Positions 14,501 to 29,500 of a DNA stretch of 64,000 bases are shown piece after piece. Below the pieces are notes generated by a model. The model was not told the origin of the DNA. It worked only from the letters and a program-made list of their open reading frames with translations, and searched no databases. The stretch covers positions 23,038,709 through 23,102,708 of the forward strand of contig NC_133219.1 of assembly GCF_040436345.1 (NCBI RefSeq). Reading direction: 5' to 3'. The stretch's first letter is position 1. Each line of letters begins with the position of its first letter. Made by a program: the position numbers and the translations under genes. Origin of the DNA: Pagrus major. Taxonomy: Eukaryota > Chordata > Actinopteri > Spariformes > Sparidae.

Positions 14501-17500
14501 TGTGGTCCTATAGCGGCTGAACGAGACACAGCAGTCCCCACCGGATTCCGGTGGAATTTGTATTTTTGGCGAATATTTTAGTGAAAAGGGACAGTGTTTC
14601 AGGAGACTGGCTTAAGGCTGGGCTTAGGGTTAGGGTTAGGGTTAGGGTTATGGGGCTAGGGTTAGGGTTAGGGTTCCGCTTGGCCGATTGACTCCAAATT
14701 GACCACAAATGTCAGCGGTGCTGGCGGAAAGAAAAAAAAGCAGTTTTTACTGGATTCCGGTGGAATTTGTATTTTTGGTGAATATTTTAAAGAAAAAAGT
14801 GGCCATTTTTCATGAAAACCTCGGGCCATTTTTTCAATAGCTTCCAGGTCTTTGGACCGATTGACTCGAAATCGCTCCCAAATGTGGTCCTATAGCGGCT
14901 GAACGAGACACAGCAGTCCCCACCGGATTCCGGTGGAATTTGTATTTTTGGCGAATATTTTAGTGAAAAGGGACAGTGTTTCAGGAGACTGGCTTAAGGC
15001 TGGGCTTAGGGTTAGGGTTAGGGTTAGGGTTATGGGGCTAGGGTTAGGGTTAGGGTTCCGCTTGGCCGATTGACTCCAAATTGACCACAAATGTCGGCGG
15101 TGCTGGCGGAAAGAAAAAAAAGCAGTTTTTATTGGATTCCGGTGGAATTTGTATTTTTGGTGAATATTTTAAAGAAAAAAGTGGCCATTTTTCATGAAAA
15201 CCTCGGGCCATTTTTTCAATAGCTTCCAGGTCTTTGGACCGATTGACTCGAAATCGCTCCCAAATGTGGTCCTATAGCGGCTGAACGAGACACAGCAGTC
15301 CCCACCGGATTCCGGTGGAATTTGTATTTTTGGCGAATATTTTAGTGAAAAGGGACAGTGTTTCAGGAGACTGGCTTAAGGCTGGGGTTAGGGTTAGGGT
15401 TAGGGTTAGGGTTATGGGGCTAGGGTTAGGGTTAGGGTTGTCTTTTGACCGATTGACTCGAAATTGATCACAATTGTCGTCGATACTGGCGGCAAGAAAA
15501 GACAGCAGTTTTTATTGGATTCTGGTGGAATTTGTATTTTTGGTGAATATTTTAAAGAAAAAAGTGGCCATTTTTCATGAAAACCTCGGGCCATTTTTTC
15601 AATAGCTTCCAGGTCTTTGGACCGATTGACTCGAAATCGCTCCCAAATGTGGTCCTATGGCGGCTGAACAAGACACAGCAGTCCCCACCGGATTCCGGTG
15701 GAATTTGTATTTTTGGTGAATATTTTAGTGAAAAGGGACAGTGTTTCAGGAGACTGGCTTAAGGCTGGGGTTAGGGTTAGGGTTAGGGTTAGGGTTAGGG
15801 TTATGGGGCTAGGGTTAGGGTTAGGGTTCCGCTTGGCCGATTGACTCCAAATTGACCACAAATGTCAGCGGTGCTGGCGGAAAGAAAAAAAAGCAGTTTT
15901 TACTGGATTCCGGTGGAATTTGTATTTTTGGTGAATATTTTAAAGAAAAAAGTGGCCATTTTTCATGAAAACCTCGGGCCATTTTTTCAATAGCTTCCAG
16001 GTCTTTGGACCGATTGACTCGAAATCGCTCCCAAATGTGGTCCTATAGCGGCTGAACGAGACACAGCAGTCCCCACCGGATTCCGGTGGAATTTGTATTT
16101 TTGGCGAATATTTTAGTGAAAAGGGACAGTGTTTCAGGAGACTGGCTTAAGGCTGGGCTTAGGGTTAGGGTTAGGGTTAGGGTTATGGGGCTAGGGTTAG
16201 GGTTAGGGTTCCGCTTGGCCGATTGACTCCAAATTGACCACAAATGTCGGCGGTGCTGGCGGAAAGAAAAAAAAGCAGTTTTTATTGGATTCCGGTGGAA
16301 TTTGTATTTTTGGTGAATATTTTAAAGAAAAAAGTGGCCATTTTTCATGAAAACCTCGGGCCATTTTTTCAATAGCTTCCAGGTCTTTGGACCGATTGAC
16401 TCGAAATCGCTCCCAAATGTGGTCCTATAGCGGCTGAACGAGACACAGCAGTCCCCACCGGATTCCGGTGGAATTTGTATTTTTGGCGAATATTTTAGTG
16501 AAAAGGGACAGTGTTTCAGGAGACTGGCTTAAGGCTGGGGTTAGGGTTAGGGTTAGGGTTAGGGTTATGGGGCTAGGGTTAGGGTTAGGGTTCCGCTTGG
16601 CCGATTGACTCCAAATTGACCACAAATGTCGGCGGTGCTGGCGGAAAGAAAAAAAAGCAGTTTTTACTGGATTCCGGTGGAATTTGTATTTTTGGTGAAT
16701 ATTTTAAAGAAAAAAGTGGCCATTTTTCATGAAAACCTCGGGCCATTTTTTCAATAGCTTCCAGGTCTTTGGACCGATTGACTCGAAATCGCTCCCAAAT
16801 GTGGTCCTATAGCGGCTGAACGAGACACAGCAGTCCCCACCGGATTCCGGTGGAATTTGTATTTTTGGCGAATATTTTAGTGAAAAGGGACAGTGTTTCA
16901 GGAGACTGGCTTAAGGCTGGGCTTAGGGTTAGGGTTAGGGTTAGGGTTATGGGGCTAGGGTTAGGGTTAGGGTTCCGCTTGGCCGATTGACTCCAAATTG
17001 ACCACAAATGTCGGCGGTGCTGGCGGAAAGAAAAAAAAGCAGTTTTTATTGGATTCCGGTGGAATTTGTATTTTTGGTGAATATTTTAAAGAAAAAAGTG
17101 GCCATTTTTCATGAAAACCTCGGGCCATTTTTTCAATAGCTTCCAGGTCTTTGGACCGATTGACTCGAAATCGCTCCCAAATGTGGTCCTATAGCGGCTG
17201 AACGAGACACAGCAGTCCCCACCGGATTCCGGTGGAATTTGTATTTTTGGCGAATATTTTAGTGAAAAGGGACAGTGTTTCAGGAGACTGGCTTAAGGCT
17301 GGGGTTAGGGTTAGGGTTAGGGTTAGGGTTATGGGGCTAGGGTTAGGGTTAGGGTTCCGCTTGGCCGATTGACTCCAAATTGACCACAAATGTCGGCGGT
17401 GCTGGCGGAAAGAAAAAAAAGCAGTTTTTACTGGATTCCGGTGGAATTTGTATTTTTGGTGAATATTTTAAAGAAAAAAGTGGCCATTTTTCATGAAAAC

Positions 17501-20500
17501 CTCGGGCCATTTTTTCAATAGCTTCCAGGTCTTTGGACCGATTGACTCGAAATCGCTCCCAAATGTGGTCCTATAGCGGCTGAACGAGACACAGCAGTCC
17601 CCACCGGATTCCGGTGGAATTTGTATTTTTGGCGAATATTTTAGTGAAAAGGGACAGTGTTTCAGGAGACTGGCTTAAGGCTGGGCTTAGGGTTAGGGTT
17701 AGGGTTAGGGTTATGGGGCTAGGGTTAGGGTTAGGGTTCCGCTTGGCCGATTGACTCCAAATTGACCACAAATGTCGGCGGTGCTGGCGGAAAGAAAAAA
17801 AAGCAGTTTTTATTGGATTCCGGTGGAATTTGTATTTTTGGTGAATATTTTAAAGAAAAAAGTGGCCATTTTTCATGAAAACCTCGGGCCATTTTTTCAA
17901 TAGCTTCCAGGTCTTTGGACCGATTGACTCGAAATCGCTCCCAAATGTGGTCCTATGGCGGCTGAACAAGACACAGCAGTCCCCACCGGATTCCGGTGGA
18001 ATTTGTATTTTTGGCGAATATTTTAGTGAAAAGGGACAGTGTTTCAGGAGACTGGCTTAAGGCTGGGGTTAGGGTTAGGGTTAGGGTTAGGGTTAGGGTT
18101 ATGGGGCTAGGGTTAGGGTTAGGGTTCCGCTTGGCCGATTGACTCCAAATTGACCACAAATGTCAGCGGTGCTGGCGGAAAGAAAAAAAAGCAGTTTTTA
18201 CTGGATTCCGGTGGAATTTGTATTTTTGGTGAATATTTTAATGAAAAAAGTGGCCATTTTTCATGAAAACCTCGGGCCATTTTTTCAATAGCTTCCAGGT
18301 CTTTGGACCGATTGACTCGAAATCGCTCCCAAATGTGGTCCTATAGCGGCTGAACGAGACACAGCAGTCCCCACCGGATTCCGGTGGAATTTGTATTTTT
18401 GGCGAATATTTTAGTGAAAAGGGACAGTGTTTCAGGAGACTGGCTTAAGGCTGGGCTTAGGGTTAGGGTTAGGGTTAGGGTTATGGGGCTAGGGTTAGGG
18501 TTAGGGTTCCGCTTGGCCGATTGACTCCAAATTGACCACAAATGTCGGCGGTGCTGGCGGAAAGAAAAAAAAGCAGTTTTTATTGGATTCCGGTGGAATT
18601 TGTATTTTTGGTGAATATTTTAAAGAAAAAAGTGGCCATTTTTCATGAAAACCTCGGGCCATTTTTTCAATAGCTTCCAGGTCTTTGGACCGATTGACTC
18701 GAAATCGCTCCCAAATGTGGTCCTATAGCGGCTGAACGAGACACAGCAGTCCCCACCGGATTCCGGTGGAATTTGTATTTTTGGCGAATATTTTAGTGAA
18801 AAGGGACAGTGTTTCAGGAGACTGGCTTAAGGCTGGGGTTAGGGTTAGGGTTAGGGTTAGGGTTATTGGGCTAGGGTTAGGGTTAGGGTTGTCTTTTGAC
18901 CGATTGACTCGAAATTGATCACAATTGTCGTCGATACTGGCGGCAAGAAAAGACAGCAGTTTTTATTGGATTCTGGTGGAATTTGTATTTTTGGTGAATA
19001 TTTTAAAGAAAAAAGTGGCCATTTTTCATGAAAACCTCGGGCCATTTTTTCAATAGCTTCCAGGTCTTTGGACCGATTGACTCGAAATCGCTCCCAAATG
19101 TGGTCCTATGGCGGCTGAACAAGACACAGCAGTCCCCACCGGATTCCGGTGGAATTTGTATTTTTGGCGAATATTTTAGTGAAAAGGGACAGTGTTTCAG
19201 GAGACTGGCTTAAGGCTGGGGTTAGGGTTAGGGTTAGGGTTAGGGTTAGGGTTATGGGGCTAGGGTTAGGGTTAGGGTTCCGCTTGGCCGATTGACTCCA
19301 AATTGACCACAAATGTCAGCGGTGCTGGCGGAAAGAAAAAAAAGCAGTTTTTACTGGATTCCGGTGGAATTTGTATTTTTGGTGAATATTTTAAAGAAAA
19401 AAGTGGCCATTTTTCATGAAAACCTCGGGCCATTTTTTCAATAGCTTCCAGGTCTTTGGACCGATTGACTCGAAATCGCTCCCAAATGTGGTCCTATAGC
19501 GGCTGAACGAGACACAGCAGTCCCCACCGGATTCCGGTGGAATTTGTATTTTTGGCGAATATTTTAGTGAAAAGGGACAGTGTTTCAGGAGACTGGCTTA
19601 AGGCTGGGCTTAGGGTTAGGGTTAGGGTTAGGGTTATGGGGCTAGGGTTAGGGTTAGGGTTCCGCTTGGCCGATTGACTCCAAATTGACCACAAATGTCG
19701 GCGGTGCTGGCGGAAAGAAAAAAAAGCAGTTTTTATTGGATTCCGGTGGAATTTGTATTTTTGGTGAATATTTTAAAGAAAAAAGTGGCCATTTTTCATG
19801 AAAACCTCGGGCCATTTTTTCAATAGCTTCCAGGTCTTTGGACCGATTGACTCGAAATCGCTCCCAAATGTGGTCCTATGGCGGCTGAACAAGACACAGC
19901 AGTCCCCACCGGATTCCGGTGGAATTTGTATTTTTGGTGAATATTTTAGTGAAAAGGGACAGTGTTTCAGGAGACTGGCTTAAGGCTGGGGTTAGGGTTA
20001 GGGTTAGGGTTAGGGTTAGGGTTATGGGGCTAGGGTTAGGGTTAGGGTTCCGCTTGGCCGATTGACTCCAAATTGACCACAAATGTCAGCGGTGCTGGCG
20101 GAAAGAAAAAAAAGCAGTTTTTACTGGATTCCGGTGGAATTTGTATTTTTGGTGAATATTTTAAAGAAAAAAGTGGCCATTTTTCATGAAAACCTCGGGC
20201 CATTTTTTCAATAGCTTCCAGGTCTTTGGACCGATTGACTCGAAATCGCTCCCAAATGTGGTCCTATAGCGGCTGAACGAGACACAGCAGTCCCCACCGG
20301 ATTCCGGTGGAATTTGTATTTTTGGCGAATATTTTAGTGAAAAGGGACAGTGTTTCAGGAGACTGGCTTAAGGCTGGGCTTAGGGTTAGGGTTAGGGTTA
20401 GGGTTATGGGGCTAGGGTTAGGGTTAGGGTTCCGCTTGGCCGATTGACTCCAAATTGACCACAAATGTCGGCGGTGCTGGCGGAAAGAAAAAAAAGCAGT

Positions 20501-23500
20501 TTTTATTGGATTCCGGTGGAATTTGTATTTTTGGTGAATATTTTAAAGAAAAAAGTGGCCATTTTTCATGAAAACCTCGGGCCATTTTTTCAATAGCTTC
20601 CAGGTCTTTGGACCGATTGACTCGAAATCGCTCCCAAATGTGGTCCTATAGCGGCTGAACGAGACACAGCAGTCCCCACCGGATTCCGGTGGAATTTGTA
20701 TTTTTGGCGAATATTTTAGTGAAAAGGGACAGTGTTTCAGGAGACTGGCTTAAGGCTGGGGTTAGGGTTAGGGTTAGGGTTAGGGTTATGGGGCTAGGGT
20801 TAGGGTTAGGGTTCCGCTTGGCCGATTGACTCCAAATTGACCACAAATGTCGGCGGTGCTGGCGGAAAGAAAAAAAAGCAGTTTTTACTGGATTCCGGTG
20901 GAATTTGTATTTTTGGTGAATATTTTAAAGAAAAAAGTGGCCATTTTTCATGAAAACCTCGGGCCATTTTTTCAATAGCTTCCAGGTCTTTGGACCGATT
21001 GACTCGAAATCGCTCCCAAATGTGGTCCTATAGCGGCTGAACGAGACACAGCAGTCCCCACCGGATTCCGGTGGAATTTGTATTTTTGGCGAATATTTTA
21101 GTGAAAAGGGACAGTGTTTCAGGAGACTGGCTTAAGGCTGGGCTTAGGGTTAGGGTTAGGGTTAGGGTTATGGGGCTAGGGTTAGGGTTAGGGTTCCGCT
21201 TGGCCGATTGACTCCAAATTGACCACAAATGTCGGCGGTGCTGGCGGAAAGAAAAAAAAGCAGTTTTTATTGGATTCCGGTGGAATTTGTATTTTTGGTG
21301 AATATTTTAAAGAAAAAAGTGGCCATTTTTCATGAAAACCTCGGGCCATTTTTTCAATAGCTTCCAGGTCTTTGGACCGATTGACTCGAAATCGCTCCCA
21401 AATGTGGTCCTATGGCGGCTGAACAAGACACAGCAGTCCCCACCGGATTCCGGTGGAATTTGTATTTTTGGCGAATATTTTAGTGAAAAGGGACAGTGTT
21501 TCAGGAGACTGGCTTAAGGCTGGGGTTAGGGTTAGGGTTAGGGTTAGGGTTAGGGTTATGGGGCTAGGGTTAGGGTTAGGGTTCCGCTTGGCCGATTGAC
21601 TCCAAATTGACCACAAATGTCAGCGGTGCTGGCGGAAAGAAAAAAAAGCAGTTTTTACTGGATTCCGGTGGAATTTGTATTTTTGGTGAATATTTTAAAG
21701 AAAAAAGTGGCCATTTTTCATGAAAACCTCGGGCCATTTTTTCAATAGCTTCCAGGTCTTTGGACCGATTGACTCGAAATCGCTCCCAAATGTGGTCCTA
21801 TAGCGGCTGAACGAGACACAGCAGTCCCCACCGGATTCCGGTGGAATTTGTATTTTTGGCGAATATTTTAGTGAAAAGGGACAGTGTTTCAGGAGACTGG
21901 CTTAAGGCTGGGCTTAGGGTTAGGGTTAGGGTTAGGGTTATGGGGCTAGGGTTAGGGTTAGGGTTCCGCTTGGCCGATTGACTCCAAATTGACCACAAAT
22001 GTCGGCGGTGCTGGCGGAAAGAAAAAAAAGCAGTTTTTACTGGATTCCGGTGGAATTTGTATTTTTGGTGAATATTTTAAAGAAAAAAGTGGCCATTTTT
22101 CATGAAAACCTCGGGCCATTTTTTCAATAGCTTCCAGGTCTTTGGACCGATTGACTCGAAATCGCTCCCAAATGTGGTCCTATAGCGGCTGAACGAGACA
22201 CAGCAGTCCCCACCGGATTCCGGTGGAATTTGTATTTTTGGCGAATATTTTAGTGAAAAGGGACAGTGTTTCAGGAGACTGGCTTAAGGCTGGGGTTAGG
22301 GTTAGGGTTAGGGTTAGGGTTATGGGGCTAGGGTTAGGGTTAGGGTTGTCTTTTGACCGATTGACTCGAAATTGATCACAATTGTCGTCGATACTGGCGG
22401 CAAGAAAAGACAGCAGTTTTTATTGGATTCTGGTGGAATTTGTATTTTTGGTGAATATTTTAAAGAAAAAAGTGGCCATTTTTCATGAAAACCTCGGGCC
22501 ATTTTTTCAATAGCTTCCAGGTCTTTGGACCGATTGACTCGAAATCGCTCCCAAATGTGGTCCTATAGCGGCTGAACGAGACACAGCAGTCCCCACCGGA
22601 TTCCGGTGGAATTTGTATTTTTGGCGAATATTTTAGTGAAAAGGGACAGTGTTTCAGGAGACTGGCTTAAGGCTGGGCTTAGGGTTAGGGTTAGGGTTAG
22701 GGTTATGGGGCTAGGGTTAGGGTTAGGGTTCCGCTTGGCCGATTGACTCCAAATTGACCACAAATGTCGGCGGTGCTGGCGGAAAGAAAAAAAAGCAGTT
22801 TTTACTGGATTCCGGTGGAATTTGTATTTTTGGTGAATATTTTAAAGAAAAAAGTGGCCATTTTTCATGAAAACCTCGGGCCATTTTTTCAATAGCTTCC
22901 AGGTCTTTGGACCGATTGACTCGAAATCGCTCCCAAATGTGGTCCTATAGCGGCTGAACGAGACACAGCAGTCCCCACCGGATTCCGGTGGAATTTGTAT
23001 TTTTGGCGAATATTTTAGTGAAAAGGGACAGTGTTTCAGGAGACTGGCTTAAGGCTGGGCTTAGGGTTAGGGTTAGGGTTAGGGTTATGGGGCTAGGGTT
23101 AGGGTTAGGGTTCCGCTTGGCCGATTGACTCCAAATTGACCACAAATGTCGGCGGTGCTGGCGGAAAGAAAAAAAAGCAGTTTTTATTGGATTCCGGTGG
23201 AATTTGTATTTTTGGTGAATATTTTAAAGAAAAAAGTGGCCATTTTTCATGAAAACCTCGGGCCATTTTTTCAATAGCTTCCAGGTCTTTGGACCGATTG
23301 ACTCGAAATCGCTCCCAAATGTGGTCCTATGGCGGCTGAACAAGACACAGCAGTCCCCACCGGATTCCGGTGGAATTTGTATTTTTGGCGAATATTTTAG
23401 TGAAAAGGGACAGTGTTTCAGGAGACTGGCTTAAGGCTGGGGTTAGGGTTAGGGTTAGGGTTAGGGTTAGGGTTATGGGGCTAGGGTTAGGGTTAGGGTT

Positions 23501-26500
23501 CCGCTTGGCCGATTGACTCCAAATTGACCACAAATGTCAGCGGTGCTGGCGGAAAGAAAAAAAAGCAGTTTTTACTGGATTCCGGTGGAATTTGTATTTT
23601 TGGTGAATATTTTAAAGAAAAAAGTGGCCATTTTTCATGAAAACCTCGGGCCATTTTTTCAATAGCTTCCAGGTCTTTGGACCGATTGACTCGAAATCGC
23701 TCCCAAATGTGGTCCTATAGCGGCTGAACGAGACACAGCAGTCCCCACCGGATTCCGGTGGAATTTGTATTTTTGGCGAATATTTTAGTGAAAAGGGACA
23801 GTGTTTCAGGAGACTGGCTTAAGGCTGGGCTTAGGGTTAGGGTTAGGGTTAGGGTTATGGGGCTAGGGTTAGGGTTAGGGTTCCGCTTGGCCGATTGACT
23901 CCAAATTGACCACAAATGTCGGCGGTGCTGGCGGAAAGAAAAAAAAGCAGTTTTTATTGGATTCCGGTGGAATTTGTATTTTTGGTGAATATTTTAAAGA
24001 AAAAAGTGGCCATTTTTCATGAAAACCTCGGGCCATTTTTTCAATAGCTTCCAGGTCTTTGGACCGATTGACTCGAAATCGCTCCCAAATGTGGTCCTAT
24101 GGCGGCTGAACAAGACACAGCAGTCCCCACCGGATTCCGGTGGAATTTGTATTTTTGGCGAATATTTTAGTGAAAAGGGACAGTGTTTCAGGAGACTGGC
24201 TTAAGGCTGGGGTTAGGGTTAGGGTTAGGGTTAGGGTTAGGGTTATGGGGCTAGGGTTAGGGTTAGGGTTCCGCTTGGCCGATTGACTCCAAATTGACCA
24301 CAAATGTCAGCGGTGCTGGCGGAAAGAAAAAAAAGCAGTTTTTACTGGATTCCGGTGGAATTTGTATTTTTGGTGAATATTTTAAAGAAAAAAGTGGCCA
24401 TTTTTCATGAAAACCTCGGGCCATTTTTTCAATAGCTTCCAGGTCTTTGGACCGATTGACTCGAAATCGCTCCCAAATGTGGTCCTATAGCGGCTGAACG
24501 AGACACAGCAGTCCCCACCGGATTCCGGTGGAATTTGTATTTTTGGCGAATATTTTAGTGAAAAGGGACAGTGTTTCAGGAGACTGGCTTAAGGCTGGGC
24601 TTAGGGTTAGGGTTAGGGTTAGGGTTATGGGGCTAGGGTTAGGGTTAGGGTTCCGCTTGGCCGATTGACTCCAAATTGACCACAAATGTCGGCGGTGCTG
24701 GCGGAAAGAAAAAAAAGCAGTTTTTATTGGATTCCGGTGGAATTTGTATTTTTGGTGAATATTTTAAAGAAAAAAGTGGCCATTTTTCATGAAAACCTCG
24801 GGCCATTTTTTCAATAGCTTCCAGGTCTTTGGACCGATTGACTCGAAATCGCTCCCAAATGTGGTCCTATAGCGGCTGAACGAGACACAGCAGTCCCCAC
24901 CGGATTCCGGTGGAATTTGTATTTTTGGCGAATATTTTAGTGAAAAGGGACAGTGTTTCAGGAGACTGGCTTAAGGCTGGGGTTAGGGTTAGGGTTAGGG
25001 TTAGGGTTATGGGGCTAGGGTTAGGGTTAGGGTTCCGCTTGGCCGATTGACTCCAAATTGACCACAAATGTCGGCGGTGCTGGCGGAAAGAAAAAAAAGC
25101 AGTTTTTACTGGATTCCGGTGGAATTTGTATTTTTGGTGAATATTTTAAAGAAAAAAGTGGCCATTTTTCATGAAAACCTCGGGCCATTTTTTCAATAGC
25201 TTCCAGGTCTTTGGACCGATTGACTCGAAATCGCTCCCAAATGTGGTCCTATAGCGGCTGAACGAGACACAGCAGTCCCCACCGGATTCCGGTGGAATTT
25301 GTATTTTTGGCGAATATTTTAGTGAAAAGGGACAGTGTTTCAGGAGACTGGCTTAAGGCTGGGCTTAGGGTTAGGGTTAGGGTTAGGGTTATGGGGCTAG
25401 GGTTAGGGTTAGGGTTCCGCTTGGCCGATTGACTCCAAATTGACCACAAATGTCGGCGGTGCTGGCGGAAAGAAAAAAAAGCAGTTTTTATTGGATTCCG
25501 GTGGAATTTGTATTTTTGGTGAATATTTTAAAGAAAAAAGTGGCCATTTTTCATGAAAACCTCGGGCCATTTTTTCAATAGCTTCCAGGTCTTTGGACCG
25601 ATTGACTCGAAATCGCTCCCAAATGTGGTCCTATAGCGGCTGAACGAGACACAGCAGTCCCCACCGGATTCCGGTGGAATTTGTATTTTTGGCGAATATT
25701 TTAGTGAAAAGGGACAGTGTTTCAGGAGACTGGCTTAAGGCTGGGCTTAGGGTTAGGGTTATGGGGCTAGGGTTAGGGTTCCGCTTGGCCTATTGACTCC
25801 AAATTGACCACAAATGTCGGCGGTGCTGGCGGAAAGAAAAAAAAGCAGTTTTTATTGGATTCCGGTGGAATTTGTATTTTTGGTGAATATTTTAAAGAAA
25901 AAAGTGGCCATTTTTCATGAAAACCTCGGGCCATTTTTTCAATAGCTTCCAGGTCTTTGGACCGATTGACTCGAAATCGCTCCCAAATGTGGTCCTATAG
26001 CGGCTGAACGAGACACAGCAGTCCCCACCGGATTCCGGTGGAATTTGTATTTTTGGCGAATATTTTAGTGAAAAGGGACAGTGTTTCAGGAGACTGGCTT
26101 AAGGCTGGGGTTAGGGTTAGGGTTAGGGTTAGGGTTATGGGGCTAGGGTTAGGGTTAGGGTTCCGCTTGGCCGATTGACTCCAAATTGACCACAAATGTC
26201 GGCGGTGCTGGTGGAAAGAAAAAAAAGCAGTTTTTATTGGATTCCGGTGGAATTTGTATTTTTGGTGAATATTTTAAAGAAAAAAGTGGCCATTTTTCAT
26301 GAAAACCTCGGGCCATTTTTTCAATAGCTTCCAGGTCTTTGGACCGATTGACTCGAAATCGCTCCCAAATGTGGTCCTATAGCGGCTGAACGAGACACAG
26401 CAGTCCCCACCGGATTCCGGTGGAATTTGTATTTTTGGCGAATATTTTAGTGAAAAGGGACAGTGTTTCAGGAGACTGGCTTAAGGCTGGGGTTAGGGTT

Positions 26501-26516
26501 AGGGTTAGGGTTAGGG
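5506..26516. repeat. Satellite sub-array, 382/388-bp dimers
   Basis: About 21 kb of dimers mostly 382 or 388 bp long. The 6-bp difference is one telomeric hexamer. Dimer variants form larger blocks: a marked variant (ctatggcggctgaacaagac) recurs 770 bp apart (388+382) at 7733/8503, 12508/13278, 19028/19798 and 23249/24019. A distinct monomer with gatcacaattgtcgtcgata recurs near 6,085, 15,470, 18,920 and 22,375, the last three about 3.45 kb apart. A single trimer-like unit lies at 11,546-12,022. The unit near 25,741-25,790 has the shortest telomeric block. Confidence 0.95.
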
Positions 26517-29500
26517 TTATGGGGCTAGGGTTAGGGTTAGGGTTAGGGTTATGGGGCTAGGGTTAGGGTTACGGCCGTCTTTTGACCGATTGACTCGAAA
26601 TTCGTCACAAATATGGTCCTCTACTGGCTGAACGAGAGTCAGACGTTCCCATTGGATTCCGGTGGAATTCGTATTTTTGGTGAATATTTTAAAGGAAAAA
26701 GTGGCCATTTTTCATGAGAACCTCGGCCCATTTTTTCAATAGCTTCCAGGTCTTTAGACCGATTGACTCGAAATCGCTCTCAAATGTGGTCCTATACTGG
26801 CTGAACGAGAGTCAGAAGTTCCCATTGGATTCCGGTGGAATTTGTATTTTTGGTGAATATTTTAAAGGAAAAAGTGGCCATTTTTCATGAAAACCTTGGC
26901 CCATTTTTTCAATAGCTTCCAGGTCTTTGGACCGATTGACTCGAAATCGCTCCCAAATGTGGTCCTATACTGGCTGAACGAGACACAGCAGTTCCCATTG
27001 GATTCCGGTGAAATTTGTATTTTTGGTGAATATTTTAGTGAAAAGGGACAATGTTTCATGAGACTGCCTTAAGGCTGGGGTTAGGGTTAGGGTTATGGGG
27101 CTAGGGTTAGGGTTACGGCCGTCTTTTGACCGATTGACTCGAAATTCGTCACAAATGTGGTCCTCTACTGGCTGAACGAGAGTCAGAAGTTCCCATTGGA
27201 TTCCGGTGGAATTTGTATTTTTGGTGAATATTTTAAAGGAAAAAGTGGCCATTTTTCATGAAAACCTCGGCCCATTTTTTCAATAGCTTCCAGGTCTTTG
27301 GACCGATTGACTCAAAATCGCTCCCAAATGTGGTCCTATACTGGCTGAACGAGACACAGCAGTTCCCATTGGATTCCGATGGAATTTGTATTTTTGGTGA
27401 ATATTTTAGTGAAAAGGGAGAATGTTTCATGAGACTGGCTTAAGGCTGGGGTTAGGGTTAGGGTTAGGGTTAGGGTTACGGTCGTCTTTGGACCGATTGA
27501 CTCAAAATTCGTCACGAATGTGGTCCTCTACTGGCTGAACGAGACACAGCAGTTCCCATTGGATTCCGGTGGAATTTGTATTTTTGGTGAATATTTTAAA
27601 GGAAAAAGTGGCCATTTTTCATGAAAACCTCGGCCCATTTTTTCAATAGCTTCCAGGTCTTTGGACCGATTGACTCGAAATCGCTCCCAAATGTGGTCCT
27701 ATACTGGCTGAACGAGACACAGCAGTTCCCATTGGATTCCGGTGGAATTTGTATTTTTGGTGAATATTTTAGTGAAAAGGGACAATGTTTCATGAGACTG
27801 GCTTAAGGCTGGGGTTAGGGTTAGGGTTATGGGGCTAGGGTTAGGGTTAGGGTTGTCTTTTGACCGATTGACTCGAAATTGATCACAATTGTCGTCGATA
27901 CTGGCGGCAAGAAAAGACAGCAGTTTTTATTGGATTCTGGTGGAATTTGTATTTTTGGTGAATATTTTAAAGAAAAAAGTGGCCATTTTTCATGAAAACC
28001 TCGGGCCATTTTTTCAATAGCTTCCAGGTCTTTGGACCGATTGACTCGAAATCGCTCCCAAATGTGGTCCTATAGCGGCTGAACGAGACACAGCAGTCCC
28101 CACCGGATTCCGGTGGAATTTGTATTTTTGGCGAATATTTTAGTGAAAAGGGACAGTGTTTCAGGAGACTGGCTTAAGGCTGGGGTTAGGGTTAGGGTTA
28201 GGGTTAGGGTTATGGGGCTAGGGTTAGGGTTAGGGTTATGGGGCTAGGGTTAGGGTTACGGTCGTCTTTTGACCGATTGACTCGAAATTCGTCACAAATA
28301 TGGTCCTCTACTGGCTGAACGAGAGTCAGACGTTCCCATTGGATTCCGGTGGAATTCGTATTTTTGGTGAATATTTTAAAGGAAAAAGTGGCCATTTTTC
28401 ATGAGAACCTCGGCCCATTTTTTCAATAGCTTCCAGGTCTTTAGACCGATTGACTCGAAATCGCTCTCAAATGTGGTCCTATACTGGCTGAACGAGAGTC
28501 AGAAGTTCCCATTGGATTCCGGTGGAATTTGTATTTTTGGTGAATATTTTAAAGGAAAAAGTGGCCATTTTTCATGAAAACCTTGGCCCATTTTTTCAAT
28601 AGCTTCCAGGTCTTTGGACCGATTGACTCGAAATCGCTCCCAAATGTGGTCCTATACTGGCTGAACGAGACACAGCAGTTCCCATTGGATTCCGGTGAAA
28701 TTTGTATTTTTGGTGAATATTTTAGTGAAAAGGGACAATGTTTCATGAGACTGCCTTAAGGCTGGGGTTAGGGTTAGGGTTATGGGGCTAGGGTTAGGGT
28801 TACGGCCGTCTTTTGACCGATTGACTCGAAATTCGTCACAAATGTGGTCCTCTACTGGCTGAACGAGAGTCAGAAGTTCCCATTGGATTCCGGTGGAATT
28901 TGTATTTTTGGTGAATATTTTAAAGGAAAAAGTGGCCATTTTTCATGAAAACCTCGGCCCATTTTTTCAATAGCTTCCAGGTCTTTGGACCGATTGACTC
29001 AAAATCGCTCCCAAATGTGGTCCTATACTGGCTGAACGAGACACAGCAGTTCCCATTGGATTCCGATGGAATTTGTATTTTTGGTGAATATTTTAGTGAA
29101 AAGGGAGAATGTTTCATGAGACTGGCTTAAGGCTGGGGTTAGGGTTAGGGTTAGGGTTAGGGTTAGGGTTACGGTCGTCTTTGGACCGATTGACTCAAAA
29201 TTCGTCACGAATGTGGTCCTCTACTGGCTGAACGAGACACAGCAGTTCCCATTGGATTCCGGTGGAATTTGTATTTTTGGTGAATATTTTAAAGGAAAAA
29301 GTGGCCATTTTTCATGAAAACCTCGGCCCATTTTTTCAATAGCTTCCAGGTCTTTGGACCGATTGACTCGAAATCGCTCCCAAATGTGGTCCTATACTGG
29401 CTGAACAAGACACAGCAGTTCCCATTGGATTCCGGTGGAATTTGTATTTTTGGTGAATATTTTAGTGAAAAGGGACAATGTTTCATGAGACTGGCTTAAG